The position numbers and the translations under genes are program-made. Positions 35,301-50,300 of a stretch of 64,000 nucleotides of DNA are shown here, piece after piece (the first letter of the stretch is position 1; each line of letters begins with the position of its first letter). The DNA lies in NCBI GenBank assembly GCA_013398175.1, contig VZRZ01002452.1, positions 235,177-299,176 of the forward strand, in the 5' to 3' direction. This DNA is from Climacteris rufus. Its lineage: Eukaryota; Chordata; Aves; Passeriformes; Climacteridae. The notes beneath the pieces were generated by a model, which was given only the letters and a program-made list of their open reading frames with translations, did no database searches and was not told the origin of the DNA.

Positions 35301-38300
35301 GCAGAGAGAAAACACATGCAGAAATCCCAAATTCACAGTGGGATTTAATGTCAGTGCCCAGTCCTCTGGCTCAGGTTAAGATCAGCAAGATCCTGCTCAG
35401 GGAAGGTGCTGGGGATGGGAGGGTGTTAAACTTCTTAAAATTAATTTATCTTTTTGAAACACAGATTTAAACACTTTTCCAGATGATCAGTAACAGCATT
35501 GTCCCAGTGCTCCACACAAAATGGGGATGCATTTAATGAGATGCAGCATGGGATCAATGAACCAGTGGAACAACCAAACTGGCCTCAGAAACACCCTCTT
35601 TCCTCTCCCCTCTACACAGAGCCCCAAGTATTTTAAAGCACTGAGAGATCCTGAGCAAAACGTTGATTATTTTCTCATTGCAAATTCAATTCCCTTAGTC
35701 CTTACAAAGATTCCATCCAAACTGGACTTTTCAAGGCAAGATGAGACAGTTTTCTTCGAGCTGAAGGTGAAGAGATGAGTTTTGCTCATTCAATTAAATA
35801 AGAAACAGCATGGCCAGAGTTTTGCTGCTGAGGAAATTTCCATTTTCCTTTCACCCTGTGACAATCAGGTGCTTTGAACTTCGATCAACTCTTTGTGATG
35901 GGAGAATTTCTGAGCAAAACCTTTTAAAAGCCTTAACATCCCAGCAATTCCCAACCACTTCCCAAAGCAGAAAGGGTGACATCAGCCAGCTCTCAGCACT
36001 GTTTAAAAAAAGCTGCATTTAGCAAACTGGAACAGACCCTAAGCCAGGGATAGGAGCCTCAATGGATGGTGGGAAGTGTGTATGAATATTTATGAGTGTC
36101 TGGTGCAGAGCAGCAGGAAGGGAAGCGTGGAATGGAGTGAAGTGGCATGATGTAAGAGGGGATAACAGGGAATGACACCTACCCAGCAGATGAACACACA
36201 GAAAGCTGTTCTGAATGGCTGGGATCAGCTGCAGCTCGTCCCCACGTGCTGCAAGGGCAAGGATACAAAGCTCCCTTTGCACAGGAGCACCATTTTCAAC
36301 TTCAAGGGTGTGGAAAGAGATGCAGTGATCCTGCATTTCACGTGCTCTTCCTTTCCAAGACAGACGGCATAATTTGATTTTTTGAAGAGTTACACCAAAA
36401 AATATCTCCTCCATTTGTTACAGCCCCAGGAAAACTGGGGAACTTGCAGCTCCTTGAGGCTCAGGAAATGTCCTCAAACAGCACTGGAGGTGTTTGTCAG
36501 TCAGGAGGCAAAGATTCAGCCTTTCTCCTCATTCAGTTCATTTTTAATGACTTCTAAAAGAAATTCACAATATTCATTTCAAGCCAAAATTACGCAAGTT
36601 TCACACACATTTGGGACCGTGCTGAAAGACCTGCCCTTGCTACTGAGAAGCAAGCAGGAAACAGAATTTTGTTACAATCCAGATGTCATCTGAGCAAAGG
36701 GGTTTGAGTTCCAGTCAATGTCTCTGGGCAATAATCCATGGAAACAAGAGTTTTCATGGCTGCCCCTTTCCATCCTTTACAAAAAGGGACCAATTACTCC
36801 CTTATCTCCAACAACCAGTAATCAAATGATTAACACTTCAGTAACTGCCTTATAAAAAAGATGACTGTGAAAATACATGTTAGCCTGGAAAGCTCCTTCA
36901 TTCTCATTCATTCTTCTCTTTGGGTACCTCAGAGTACACAGTGTTGTTTTCCACAACCATTCATCCAAGGCAGATGGAAATGAAGGCTGATGAACTTTTC
37001 TGACTTAGAAAGTGTTTTTTTCCCAGGGTGTTGCTGACAGCAGTGCCCAGCAAGTCCTGTAACTCCACTTCCCATCTTGTTTTTAAGTCGAATTCAATAC
37101 AAGGCAGAACTCGAGGATTTATTTTCACTCTTTCCAAGAGATGCTTTCCAAAACCTACCAGTTCAAGGCTGGTTCATGTCTTAAATTTGAAGTCCTCAGC
37201 CTTGCTTTAGATTAGATACACATCTGGACAGAGACACACACTTGGGATTAAATCTAAACAAACATCTGTCTCTGTAACTAGGAATAAAGTGATTAAAAGT
37301 CTGCTCTCTTTTTCCTTATAGGAGAACATTTTTATATTATTCTTAATCTTGCAGTATACATTTTCCTGGTCTAATTCCTGCTGTGCACTACTCCAGTTTT
37401 CTTCAGACATTTGGCAAAAAAACTATCACAGAATGGGCTGGGTTGGAAAGGACCTTTAAAGCTCATCCTGTCCAAACTCTTTGCTGTGGTTTTCATTCTG
37501 AAAATCTCAGGGGAGACTCCAGGGTCTCACCTCACTGAAGATTCCTGCTCCCACTCAGACAGCTGAGCTGGCTCACTGGTATTTACTGGTGCACCTTCAA
37601 TGGAGAAGAAGTTGGCTGTAACAGGCAGAGCAGCAATTCTCCCCAAGGATCCTTCCTTTCACACAACCATTCCCAGGCCTGCTATGTAAAAACCCAGGAG
37701 GGTTTTACAGCTGACAGCTACATATTGAAGGACAACTGGATAAAAGCCTGCTCTGCCACTGATCCAAGCATTCAGTGCCATATGGATGTGCTTTATGCTG
37801 TCCCTGGGCATTTTAAAACCAGCAAGAGAAGCAAAGAATTGTCACTTGTATTTAAAGCTCAGCAGTAGCTGAAGGGAAGAAGCAGAAGAGAGTATTTTCT
37901 ATTATCCATCCTTTTTTAGAGCAACATCAGCCTGTTTGCTGGCTTTAGGCAACTTAGAATCCTGTTTTATTTAGCACTACACTTGTTTCCTCAGGAAGAT
38001 GCCACTTGGTTTTACCTGGTACCTGTATTTATCAGGAATAACTAAGCCACAGGCTGAGACTGCTCATGACTGGCCCCAAGGCAGAAGGCATAGCCTGCAC
38101 ACATAAAGCTGGAAAAAGCTCCCCCTTGTATTTTGGGATATGAAAGGATCACACAGATCAATAAAAATGTGTGGAGACTCATTACAAGTTTAATGACAAA
38201 CTCAGAACTCCTTTCTGCTAAGCAAATCCTCATCAGCACTGGCAGAGTAGATAAAAGTAGAACAATATCTCTGATTATTAATGCACAGGCAAGATTTCCT

Positions 38301-41300
38301 TTGGGATCCACAGCAAGCCTTGTGACAGGGACAAAAATACCCAGTGATAAATAACTTCATTAACTCTTGGGGGTTTTGTCAGTAATTAGCTCGACTCTTC
38401 CTCCCAAAAAGGGAAATATATGAAAAAGCACAATGCAAACAAGTCTTGTTCTGTTTGCTCATCACAGCCACAAAGAAATGAAACAGTAATAACAGGGCAG
38501 GCCTCTGGTTATGTCTCAAAATCACTCAGACTTTGCAGCTTTTTTAAACAATTAAGTTGCACCCTGCAAAGCTGTCATATAAAAACTGGGGTGGTTTTTA
38601 CCATCACATTGTAGGAAAGAATAAACAAGAGTGAACCCCTCACTGCTGAGCAGGAAGGAGCAAATCTGTTAAATATAATAATTACTCTGTCAATATAGTA
38701 AAATTTTAAAAAATGGAAATGTTACCTCCTAAGCACAGCAATAAAAATTCATTTTAAAATCTAGGCCTTGTGTTCTAGAGATGAATTTAATTTAATTTAG
38801 GTTAAGCTGGTGTGGAAGCCAGAAACTGTCTTCAATTTCCTACAGCCAAGCAAAGCAGGAGCTTTGGCTTGGAGAAAGAGTCTTGGAATGCTGTGAAGAG
38901 CTGTAACCAAAACGCTGTGATGGGGTGAATGAAACCTGAACACCTGGAACGACAGGGAACAGCAGGGAACAGCAGGAGACCTTAAGGAATTTCACAGGAG
39001 TAAGGGAATCTCAGGTGCTCAGTGCTGCAGTGTGTAAATGTGGCTTCATTCAAACGAGGCACAACAAAGCCAAGATAAGGGAACCAGAAGATCAAGCACT
39101 GGAGTAACTCTGCAGATAAGGAAAACAAAAGAACAGGGAGACTCGGGAATTTTGCCCAAGCCACAGGGGATGAGATAAAACACCTGAAGGAAAGGTCCCA
39201 ACCAGGTTTGACTCCTAAGAGGTGCAGGAGAAGTATCACAAAAGCATGGGGAACACCAAAGACATGGTGAGCATCCAACTGTGTCCCAGCCTGCATCACA
39301 GCACCCGGGCGGGAATCTTGGCCCTTTGGGGGACAGGGATGAGAGTGCATCCTGAAGATTTACACTGCAGTGAGGGAAACCCAGACTAGGGTGCCTTTCA
39401 CTTCCATGCAGATGAGTTTAACACCAACAAGAGAACAGGAATCATGGATGATACTCTCACGTTTTCATGGATATTAAGCTTAGTTAATTAACTAAAGGGT
39501 ACTCACAGGTCACCTTTACATTTCAAAGGCTCCTGTGCAGTCTCTCATCATTTGCCATGAATGAAAAAAAAAATCCTCAACATTTACAGACTCATGAGGA
39601 TATTTTTTCATCACAGCCTGAAGATTTTTGCTTTCCTTCACATCTTACATAGCTTATAAAATTTTCCAATTAGGCTTCAAATGTTCTCCAAAGGACTTTA
39701 GCTTGAAAACGCCCCAGAAAGCAGCATTTCTACAAAACTATCACAACACTTGGAAACATTGGAAAGCACATCCCAGGGATCTTCTGACCAGGTCTGGATG
39801 ACCATGCAGCTAAGGAAGAAGAAGATTTAGGAGTACAGAAGTCCATGTGACCACAGTCCCTACCCAAAACTTTTTAGGAGCAGAGCAGAAGGAGCTGTGA
39901 GCTGTGGGAATTCCAGGAGGACCTGAGCAGCAACTCAGCTGCCAAGTGCAGCACAGACTGGAAAGCAGGAGACACTCCATGCAGGAAATGTTATTGGGAA
40001 GCTGCTCCTACATGTCAAGAAGTGATTTTTTTTAAAAGGTGATGACCAGCAGCAATTCTTGTGAAGTCACCTCTTCTGGACTGTCCACTCTGGTTTTAAA
40101 CACTGGGTTTCACCCAGGGAAGATGCATTCCACAGCTGGAATAACCCTAAATTATATTTCTAACTATATTTCTGTGGGGGGGAAAAAAAAACACATTTAA
40201 GAGCAGATTTGTGAGGCAGGGGAGTTGGAGGCTGACTGGGGAAAGGAAGGAGGAACAGTATTAGATCTTGGCTAGTGACATCTCCTCATTCCAGCTGCAA
40301 TTTAGTCGGGAATAGCTGCCTGCCCCTGAGCTGGAGTACAAGGATTTACAAGACTCACTTTAAAATCAAAGAATGAATAAATCTGATGCAACTCCATTAG
40401 GAAAGACAAGGCACTGAGGGAAGCACATGGAAAACAGTTCTAGAAGTCCCACTGGAGAGAGACTAAATGTATTTTATATTCCCAGCAAGCCAGGGAGTTG
40501 CAGTTAATCCAGGCTCCAAAAGGACAACCTGCTGCTGAGGAAAGCACAGCACACCCTGGGACTGCACAGCAATTCCAAGGGGGAAGGGCTGAGCCACAAC
40601 CAGGAATTCCAAGGGTCAGCTGACATTTACTATTTCCTTCTTCCCAAAACAGCCTGGTCATTACAGCTCCACTAATCCCAACAGCACTCCCACTAAATAT
40701 TCTCTTAATAACTCCATTTTTGGACAAAGTATCAACTTTGGCTTGTGGTTTTTGGGCTGAAATTTCAGAAAAATTCTATTTCACTTTGTTGTAGGTTATT
40801 AGAGCTTTGCTGTGAGCACAATACAGACAAATTCAATGCTTTTAGAGATACCTCCAAATTATTCTATTCTATTCTATTCTATTCTATTCTATTCTATTCT
40901 ATTCTATTCTATTCTATTCTATTCTATTCTATTCTATTCTATTCCATTCCATTCCATTCCATTCCATTCCATTCCAATTTCTTTTCCTATTCTATTCTGG
41001 TTCACTTGCTTCTCACACAAAAATCTGACCTATCAAGTTTCAGAGTTGAAGTTTTATTACTGTCATGCAAGAGTGGCTCAATATTCACTTTATATAGGAT
41101 GGCACTTCAAGCCCATGGAGGTGAAGTCACTTTTTGAAGCATCCACTGCTTCCAGGCTCTTATCATTCCAACATTCCATTAAAAACCAGTGCAGGACTGA
41201 GCAAAAACCCACCAGGGGACCTTCAGTAATTAATCATTCATAAGATCCAATTTTTACATCCCAGTATTTTATTTTTAAGCACCTAATTATCTGCTTGCAA

Positions 41301-44300
41301 AAGACCTGAAAGATATAAAATGCTACATATGGAGATCAAAAGTAATTAAGCCACTCTGGACAGACATTATGTTGGATCTGCAGAAAAACACCACAAAGAG
41401 TAATGGCCCTTTCTCTGCTACTGTCAGAAACGAATCTTCATATCCAAGGAACATGACACAGGAACATCACAGATTTCTCTTCCCTAGGAAGAAAAACCAA
41501 AGAAAATTCAGAAATCCTGAATTTTTCTTTGCATCATTCCCCTTCTCCCAAGACCTGAGTATTATCAATGGCAATTGTAACACAAACAGTAGAAATTACA
41601 TCAGTGTTAATAAAATTTGTTATTTACTTGCCTAATTTGCTACCTGAATCCACCCAGTTTAGCTGCTAGTCTGGATAACCTCAGATTATCTTCATTTTCT
41701 TCCTTGGTACTGAGTCACAGGGTGGTGATGGGCTATTTTTCACTCCAAGCTGTAGAACATTCCAATTCCAGAGGTTGGACATGTTCAGCTACTTTGGGTA
41801 ACTCTGTTGCTTAACTAGGCATGAAGTTTTAATTCAGTCCATTAATAAAATTATTATATTTATCATCTTTCTCTCAAGAAATTAACCCTCAAAAATAACT
41901 TGTAAGAAGCCAAATCGGAACAGAGAAATTGGGACAAAGTTCAATAAATACTGAATAAAATACCTTAATTTTAGTTTTCACATACTGAAGCAAAACAGCA
42001 TCTTCTGCCCTTCAGGAGCAGCCCCAAATTGAATTAAATCCAGTACATCACTGAACAGGTTACATGGATGAGTCCTGCTCCTTTAGCACATTCCTGTGAA
42101 ATTTTTTTATGTGAAGTCATTGCAGTACACCAGAAGCAACTTAATTTCCCCCCTGTGTATTTTATTACCACAGCATGAATGGATCAAAAGGATCTTTGAG
42201 GGTTCCTATGCCCATCCCATGCCTCACCATATGTCAATAACTTACAGTTATTTGTGATATTTTATGAAGTTCTCTCAAAGTTCTCAAAGAATTGTAAAGA
42301 AATTTTTAGACTAAGCAGTTGATACTTTCTTCAAAAAAATAAAATTTCGTTTTTTCCACTTGGGAACTATCATGGGAAACTGGCTCCAGCAGTAACACAG
42401 CAGTTGCATCCTAAGAGTCAAAGGTTTTGAGTAATCAGAGGAGAATCCCACAGAAAATATTCATTAAATGCTGCAAACAGGACAACATGTATTTAAAAAC
42501 CTCTCAACAGTGGTTAATGAACTCATTACAAGAGGTGTTTTCATGGCAAATATATCAGGAATGCCATGAATAAAAAACCTGGAAGAGCTCAGTAAGTGAA
42601 GAGGTTCAAACCTAAGGACAGCTCCACAGTATCAAAATGGGGTTTGTGATAATGCTAAATGAACATTCCATGCACAGAGAAGACAGAAGAGAGGAATCGG
42701 AATGATTCAGCTTCTATTTGGAACTGTTCCAGGGCAAAAAGAGAAACACAGGACTGTCCTGTCTTGGCAGGTGAGTGACCCATGGAAGGCCTCAGGCTTC
42801 TCCCAACACAGCAGCAGTGGATTTCTCTCCTTGGAACTACTGAGAAATGGAGGGAAAACCAGATTTCATGAGCTAATTCTCACACTTGGAGATCTGATAC
42901 AGGCTCAGAGGGACAGGGGAACTCCTGCCCACCTTCTTTCCTTCAAAACAAACACAGTGCCTGAATTCTGCACTTTTGAGGACAACACAACTCCACTGAG
43001 GATGGAGATGTGAGAAAGCTCCCCCTGAGTTGCTCAGCAGTTGAACTGGATGGTCATCACAGGTCCCTTCTGATCAAAATAGCCTGAAATCCCTGATCCT
43101 CACAGAGCAAAACTATTCCCATAAATCTGAAAATTCATCCTTCCTGCCCAGAGCTGCCCAAGGCTGCTCCAAAAGTGCTGATTCAGCAACGTTTGTCTGT
43201 ATTCTTATTCCTGTACCCTTAAAATGATGGAGCATCTGCCTTCCATTCCTGGCTCCAAACCCAGCCAGGACAGGATCTGAGATTTATTCCCAGTTCCTTG
43301 TACCAAGGAACTTCTCTGCTCCTCCTCAAACATCTATAAAGCCTCAGTGCCACTCCAAGAGGAATTCCAGCTCCCTACAAGAAAAAAGACAATATTCTCC
43401 TCTTACCTTTTCCAAACACATGATTACATAAATCTTGGATTCATAAATCTTCAAGGAAACTGGAGCAGAATCTCAATGAAACCTCTGATGAACAAGCTCT
43501 AAGGTCTTATTCTTTCAAGTCCTTTATACATTACATATTTTCCTTTATACATAAAAGCACCACCCTTCCCTAAACTACCTTTTTTTTAATTGCTTCCAGT
43601 ACCCATAAGATTTTTGGGGTTCTAGGGCTCACCCATACACTCCTTCCTGGTTATCCAAGAATACTTTAAGTTTACTGTTGGTGGGAAGGTGTCTCCATCT
43701 TCTTCCACCTGGAAAAGTCTCTGTACCACTGTGGCTAACCCTTAACCTTGGATGACAAAAAATATCTGTACTATCTTCTCTCTGAAGCAGAGCCAGCTTC
43801 ACTGCTGTGAGAGGAACAATCTAAATTTTCCAAAAGCAGCACACACCTGTCTCTCCCTGTCCTACTGCCTTTGGAGAAAGCCTGGGGAAGAAGCTGTATT
43901 TCTGCAAAAAGCAGCTGAATGGGCTTCCTCAACCTGAGTTTTTCCTTAATATTTGATTATCTAAAGCTTGGTTCATCACCTTTTCCTACAGATGTTGCCT
44001 TCCTAATTAAACCCTGCTCTGCAGTCACCAACAAAGACAGATAAGTACATCTGTCACCCCCACATCTGGCATGCTGCTTAAGCATTACCCACTCCTGTCT
44101 TTCCTTCCTAACCCACAAGGCTTCACTAGAGGTTCCTCAGACCCAAAATTACTTTATTTTCCACAGTGCCCAGGCACACCTGGATCCCTCCCTCACAAAT
44201 CTCATTCTGTATACTCAAGCAGTTCTAGCAGACAACTTCTTCAGCCCAGTTGCAAGCTGGGCAGAGATGGATAAAGCTGTTCATTCCTGCCAGGGGCAGG

Positions 44301-47300
44301 TTGTGTAAACTGGAAGTCTGGCACAAAAAAATCTTGGGAAGTGTTACAAAACATCCCCCACTAAGGGGCTCTTCCAATTTTCCCCCTGAAGTGAGAAATC
44401 AAAATAACTGTATTGTATTGACCTATTACAATGCAAGGGATTGCCATCCCCTTCCCTTCTCTCCATCCTTTAACTCAGCTAAATTTTGCCTGATGTTTCC
44501 CCAGGACCATTATCCCACTGGCAAAACAAGCAGATAGTTTCCCCTGCTCCCTCCTCTTGTGCCTACCTACACTGCCACTCTCTTGGCATTCTGCTCTCTC
44601 ACACTGTGGTGACAACATTCCTGCCTGGAGGAAAGAGAAGAGAAAAAGAAGAAAAAGAAAAGAAAGAAGGAGGAGGGGGAAAGAGAGCTCCAAATAGCTT
44701 CCTTCTCAGTGATTCCATGTTATTCCCAGAAATACCATCTCCTGGGCAGCAATGGAAGGAATAAGACTTGCCCTCTGCTCTTTCCACACAGGAGGTGCAG
44801 GACAGCTACCAGAGGAGCTCCCTCAAGCCCATTCTCCAGGCAGGCACACAGATGAATTTTCCTTCAGAAGGGAGCTGGGACAAGATCCTAAAATAATCCT
44901 GATTTAAGGTCGATGCAGGTTGGCTTATGAAGAGGCAGCTTGTAAAGAAAAAAACCACCCAGAGTATATTCACTAAGCACAGCTCTCCTCCAGGCATCTG
45001 CTGATCTGAGCTGACAGGGATGGCTGTGGAGAACACCTGGGGACTGGTGAGAAAAGAACCAGAGCAGCAGCAACCTACAAGATTTTCACCTACAAGAATT
45101 TTAACAATAAAAAAAGTTAGTCTTTAAAAGATAGAAATTTGGTTCCAAATAGTAAAAGGAACAAGGTTTGTTGGTGTTTATTTTATTCTGACCTTTTCTA
45201 GAAGAAAGGATATTCCAGAAAGAATTGTGGGGTTCAACTACAGAAAGGAAAAGAAAGTGTTTATATGAGAAATTGGGTTTGGAGCAGGAAATTCTTTAGA
45301 GAAGAATGATCTACAGTCCAATTGGGACACAGGATCTTGAAATAAATCCTCAGCCACACAATTCCCTAGGGGAATTTTTCTCTAGATGGCAAGACTGATG
45401 GAGGGAATGAGTGTAGTAATTCACACAAGGTTCCTCTTGACTTTCCTAAAATCTCTCTTGTATTTTTAAGGGAAACTGTAAAATTCCTAAGGCCAAGGAA
45501 TTTATTTACTCACTGTGACAGTGCTGAATCCATCGAGCCTAGAACAGAGGCAACCTATCAGCCCTTTGCATTGCAACAGAAAGGGGGGAAATATTTTAAC
45601 ACCAAACCAGCTGATGAGTCAAGATTGGAAAAGCTTTTTACACTGGAACAAGCTTTTTTCAAGCTACAGCATCCAAATAAAGAGGTCAATTTGATGGGAC
45701 ATGAGTGTTTGATCTGCCTACTGTTTATGCAGTGTCAGGGGGAAAAAAGCTATCCTCTTCTCCAAGTCAAACTGTGGTTTAAGAGCAACTAAAAATAAAA
45801 AAGAGTGAAAAAGAATTATGGTCACGATTGTACAGTGATGGATAAAAGCCACTCTGACGAGTGTCCAGTGAAAAAAGACCAAAGATAACCCAGCTAGGGA
45901 AGAAAAATGGGAAGCTGGAAGAACAGAAAGAATAGGAACATAATTATGATTTGAATACATAAATGCTTAAGAGGCAGCTGGAAAAGCTGAGAAGAAATTA
46001 CAAGAACTGGGGGGTGAGTCTGGAAGTGAGGGACTGGGACAGACCAATCCTGTGAAAACCTCTTTGTAAAGCATTCCAAGGTCAGGAAATGGAAGAAAAA
46101 AGCCAGTACAGCTTGGGATTTCCTTGTGATGATACATCAGACTGCCTTCAGCCACTGGCCCCTCCTCCAGCTGTGTCCAGCTGCTTTGCTGAGGGATTCA
46201 CCTCCAGCTTTACCCAAACCAGCAGCAGCAGCTCAGCTTGAGCAAAGCCATCCTGGGTTTTATGCAGACACAAGTGATTTTTCTGCCATTTCCTCCACCA
46301 CATCAGAAACCCACTGGATGATTCCAGCACCCAGCCAGTTCAGACTCCTCTGCTAAGCCTTCCTCCCATCAGGCTGTTCAAAAAAAATCCTCCTGTCACT
46401 TACATGAAGGGTTCTCACAGCCAGTTCTGTACCAGCAGAGGAGGACAGGAATCAGTATTTCTACTCCTAGAAAAGGCAACATCTCTGTTAAAACAAAGGA
46501 AGCTGCAGAGAAACACTGCTGCACTCACATGAATCCAATGCTGTCTGCCCGCTCCTGTGCAGCTCCAGAGCCTCTGCAGGGCCAAAGCCCCAACCTGTGA
46601 GCAGGAATTCACTCTTCCCAACTCCAGCAGCAGCTGCCTACAGCCCTTGGCAAAGATCACCCTGACAGGGATCTTGTCACTCCTGCATCAGTCACTGCTT
46701 GGAGCTTTGCCATGGAGGCTTCAGCCTCCAAGGGCCCCTCTCCCTTTATGTACACATCTATTCCAGCTTTAATCCCCCTTCCCTTTGTGTTGCACATATC
46801 AAGAACATTAAGGAAATTAACTTGCTGTAACTCCAACCTAGACAGAGGCACGGACAGGAAGCATAGCAGGAAGCATTTAGGGGAATGGAATAAACTGGCC
46901 TCTGCATTAATTACAGAAATGCTGGAGTGGGTTGTTTTTTCTCGGCAGCAATTGCTGATTGCTCTTATAGAAGCAAACCATTAAAGAAAAGTCACTTAGC
47001 AGGATAAATGGCACTTGTCTATATGGTGCAAATGTTTATAGTCCAGAGGTTTAAAGGGTCACAATCCAAGACAGAGAAGAGAACATCTGAAAGTTAAGCC
47101 ATTTTTTCATTACCAGGTTTACCTGCCCCTTCCTGCTTCTGGCCATGTCTGAAGAGGACTGCTCCAGTATTTCTTCCCAGCTCTTTCAATTCTGGGAAAA
47201 AATGCTTCAGAGTTAAAGCAAAGCCTGAATTCTCTGTGTTGGTAACACCCACACATGTCTGGATGAGAGAACACTAGGAGCCTGCGAATCTCCCAATAGC

Positions 47301-50300
47301 TGGGTGCCATCTCCAGGGGATACTGGCAGCTACTCCAGCCATGGAAACTCTCCCAAGTGAGCCCCAAAACTCTGCTCTTTCACAGGGGTGACAGCAGTGT
47401 GTGCCTTGTGCTCAGCCAGGCACCTGCAGCCGTGGCAGCAGCCCAGGTCAAGCAGGATTTGCTCTTGGGGTCACCAGTTAGAGTCCAGCACAGCAAAGGG
47501 GGACATTTCCAGCTCTGGTCTTTGTGATGGGACTAAAGGAAGAAGTGACAGCATGGACAAAAATGCCCTGGGAGAAGAAAAAGGAATCTGGAGAACACAC
47601 TCTCTTTAACTGGCCTGAATCACTATCAAGAACCTCAAGGGTTTTGTGTTTGGCTTCTCAAAAATACTTCAAAAGCCAAACTCCAAGCCACCCCAGGATG
47701 TGTTCCTCAGCTTCCATGCTGTATCTACACCAGTTACCATCACACTGGGGTGCCACAATCTAAGGGACTGGGAAAACCATGCCCTGGCACCCTGGCAGCA
47801 CAGAAACACCCTGGTTTACAGCAGCCCAGCAGAAAGAACACATGAACAGGGGACAACAAAAGGGAAGTTACATCCTCACTCCAAGAAGTCAAATTAATTA
47901 AATGCATTGTTGGGCTGTACAGCTGAATGAGGACTTCCTTCCCATGTGGAATGCTGAACTCCTTTTTGCCAGACCCAACAGGAGGCAGCCAGAAGCAAGC
48001 AAGGGGCTCGACAACTTGGAGCTCACACTGAAGTTATTTACATTCAGTTTCACCCAATATTTATTTCCCAGATCTTTTTTATTTTTATGATGCACTAGGC
48101 TGCATCTGAATGAGAGTTAAATAGTACTGAAACACACACACAAAAAGTCATTTTTTCCAGTTAATATCACTCAAATATTTCAGAATATATTTAGTCCATC
48201 ATGGTCTGAACATGAAAGGAAGATATCTGATGTAAAAGAATTGATGGAATTGTTCACTGTCCCTGGGCCTTTCATTATATTAGAGCCAGTAGAGTTTGGT
48301 TTATGCTGAGGGGAAAACAAAGAACCCATTTAGCTTTTCAACTTTGTGTAAGCTCTGTAAATAAATCAAGCAAAGGGACCTGACAAATTCTACTTTCACT
48401 GCAAGTCCACATTTTGGCTGCTGTTTGTTTGCCAAGACACACATTTTTCACTTCAACTACTTCCATAAATAATTTATATTAATGTGTCAAACCCATCATT
48501 GTTTTGATGGGATCTGTTAATTTTCAAAATAGTGCTTCTACAGAATCACAGAAGCATCTAGGTTGGAAAAGACCTCTGAGATCATCAAGTCCTTGCTGGG
48601 TCAAGGGTTGGACTCAATGATCTCAGAGATCTTTTCCCTGCTCCACACCAGGAGAGCTGCATCAGCATTTCCATATCCATTCAGAAACATCCACCCATCA
48701 CAAGGTTATTGTTCTCACAGGTAAATCTTGGGAAAAATCTGATGGTCTTCACGACAAGGCAGCAAAATGTGGTTTCTTCTGAGCCACATTTCAAAGCACT
48801 GAGGGGTTTAGCTGGCTTGCTTTGCTTGGTTTGGGGTTTTATAACCATTAGTATGCACAACAGGTACTTATATACACATGAACACAACAAAATGCCTTTA
48901 AACATCTGGACTAAATGAGCAGGTAACTAGAAGGCAGCTATTCCCTCACAAACTGATTACAGAAGACAGATTTTTAACCATCACTGAGGCTGAGAAAAAT
49001 GGCTGTTGGCTCTGATACTTCCCAAATGCAACACTGTCTGCTAAGGTGGCCTCAGACGAGTTTCCCTGCCTTTGCTTCCCCATCAGTCCCATTTACATCT
49101 TCACCAAAGCCTTCAGACATCAGCTTTGCAGCACCTGGATCAAGTGCCAGGCACCACCACAGCCAACAGCTGCAGATAGAAAATCCATTATGTCACATCA
49201 AGGGAAAGATGATCATTTCCTTCCCAATCACAAATGATTTCTGAGATGCAGAGAGAAAAGCACACCAGAGTGCAGAAAGGCACAGCTATTCCTCCTTTCA
49301 AGAATAGATAGAGCTCCATCAGAGGCTTCCACAAATAGACAGGGATCAAAAGGCTCCATGAGAACAGGCACCACAAAACACTGATGTCTTTTTCTCTGTG
49401 CTTCTTCAGACTTTGCTGTAGGAAGGGATTTTTCAGAGATGGAGAAGAGAAAGGGAAGAAATGGTGGAGTTCAAGACCTTTAGGACAGTGAGGAAGGATC
49501 AGACACGAAGCACAGTGCACTATGAAAGAAAAACAGAAGGGTCTGGGTGGGAAGGGACCTTAAAGCTCATCCAGTGCCACCTCCTACCAGGGACACCTTC
49601 CACTGTCCCAGGGGGCTCCAACCTGGCCTTGAAAACATCCAGGGATGGGGCAGCCACAGCTGCTCTGGGCACCCTGTGCCAGGGCTTCACCTCCCTCAAT
49701 TCCTTCCCAATATCCCATCTATCCCTGCCCTCTGTCAGTGGGAGCCATTCCCTGTGTCCTGCCCCTCCAGCCCTTGTCCCCAGTCCCTCTCCAGCTCTGG
49801 CAAACCTGCTGAGGGTGCATCGATCCCACTGTCCCTGTCACCAACAAAGATGTTCAACAGTGCTGGTCCCATGACCGATCCCTGAAGAATACAGAAGACT
49901 GAGGCAAAAAAAGCCATTGAGTACCTCAGCCTTCTCCATACCCTGGGTAACCAGGTCTTCCATTTCCTTCTGGAGAGACCCTGCATTTTTCCTGGTCTTT
50001 CCACATGTCTACAGAATACTCTTGGTGCCCCTGATGACTGGCCAGATTTAATTCTAGCAGGGATTTAGCTTTCCTAACCTGATCCCTGGCTGCTCAGACA
50101 ATTCCTCTGCATTTCTCCCAGGCTACCTGTCCCTACTTCCATTTTGGGTTTGAGGCTCTGCAGGAGCTCCTTGTTCATCCATGGAGGCCTCCTGGTGTTC
50201 CTGCCTGCATGGATGCCTGGTGCATCCTTTTGTTGGGATGCATCGCTGGTTTTCTGCCTCCAGAGATACCCAAGAAGCCCAGGTTCAGAGACTCGTGGAA

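Noticed and set aside
43030..43085. Possible CR1 terminus (TTGAACTGGATGG, AGGTCCCTTCTGATC)
   Set aside because: Suggestive, but under 60 bp and diverged; not listed as a feature.
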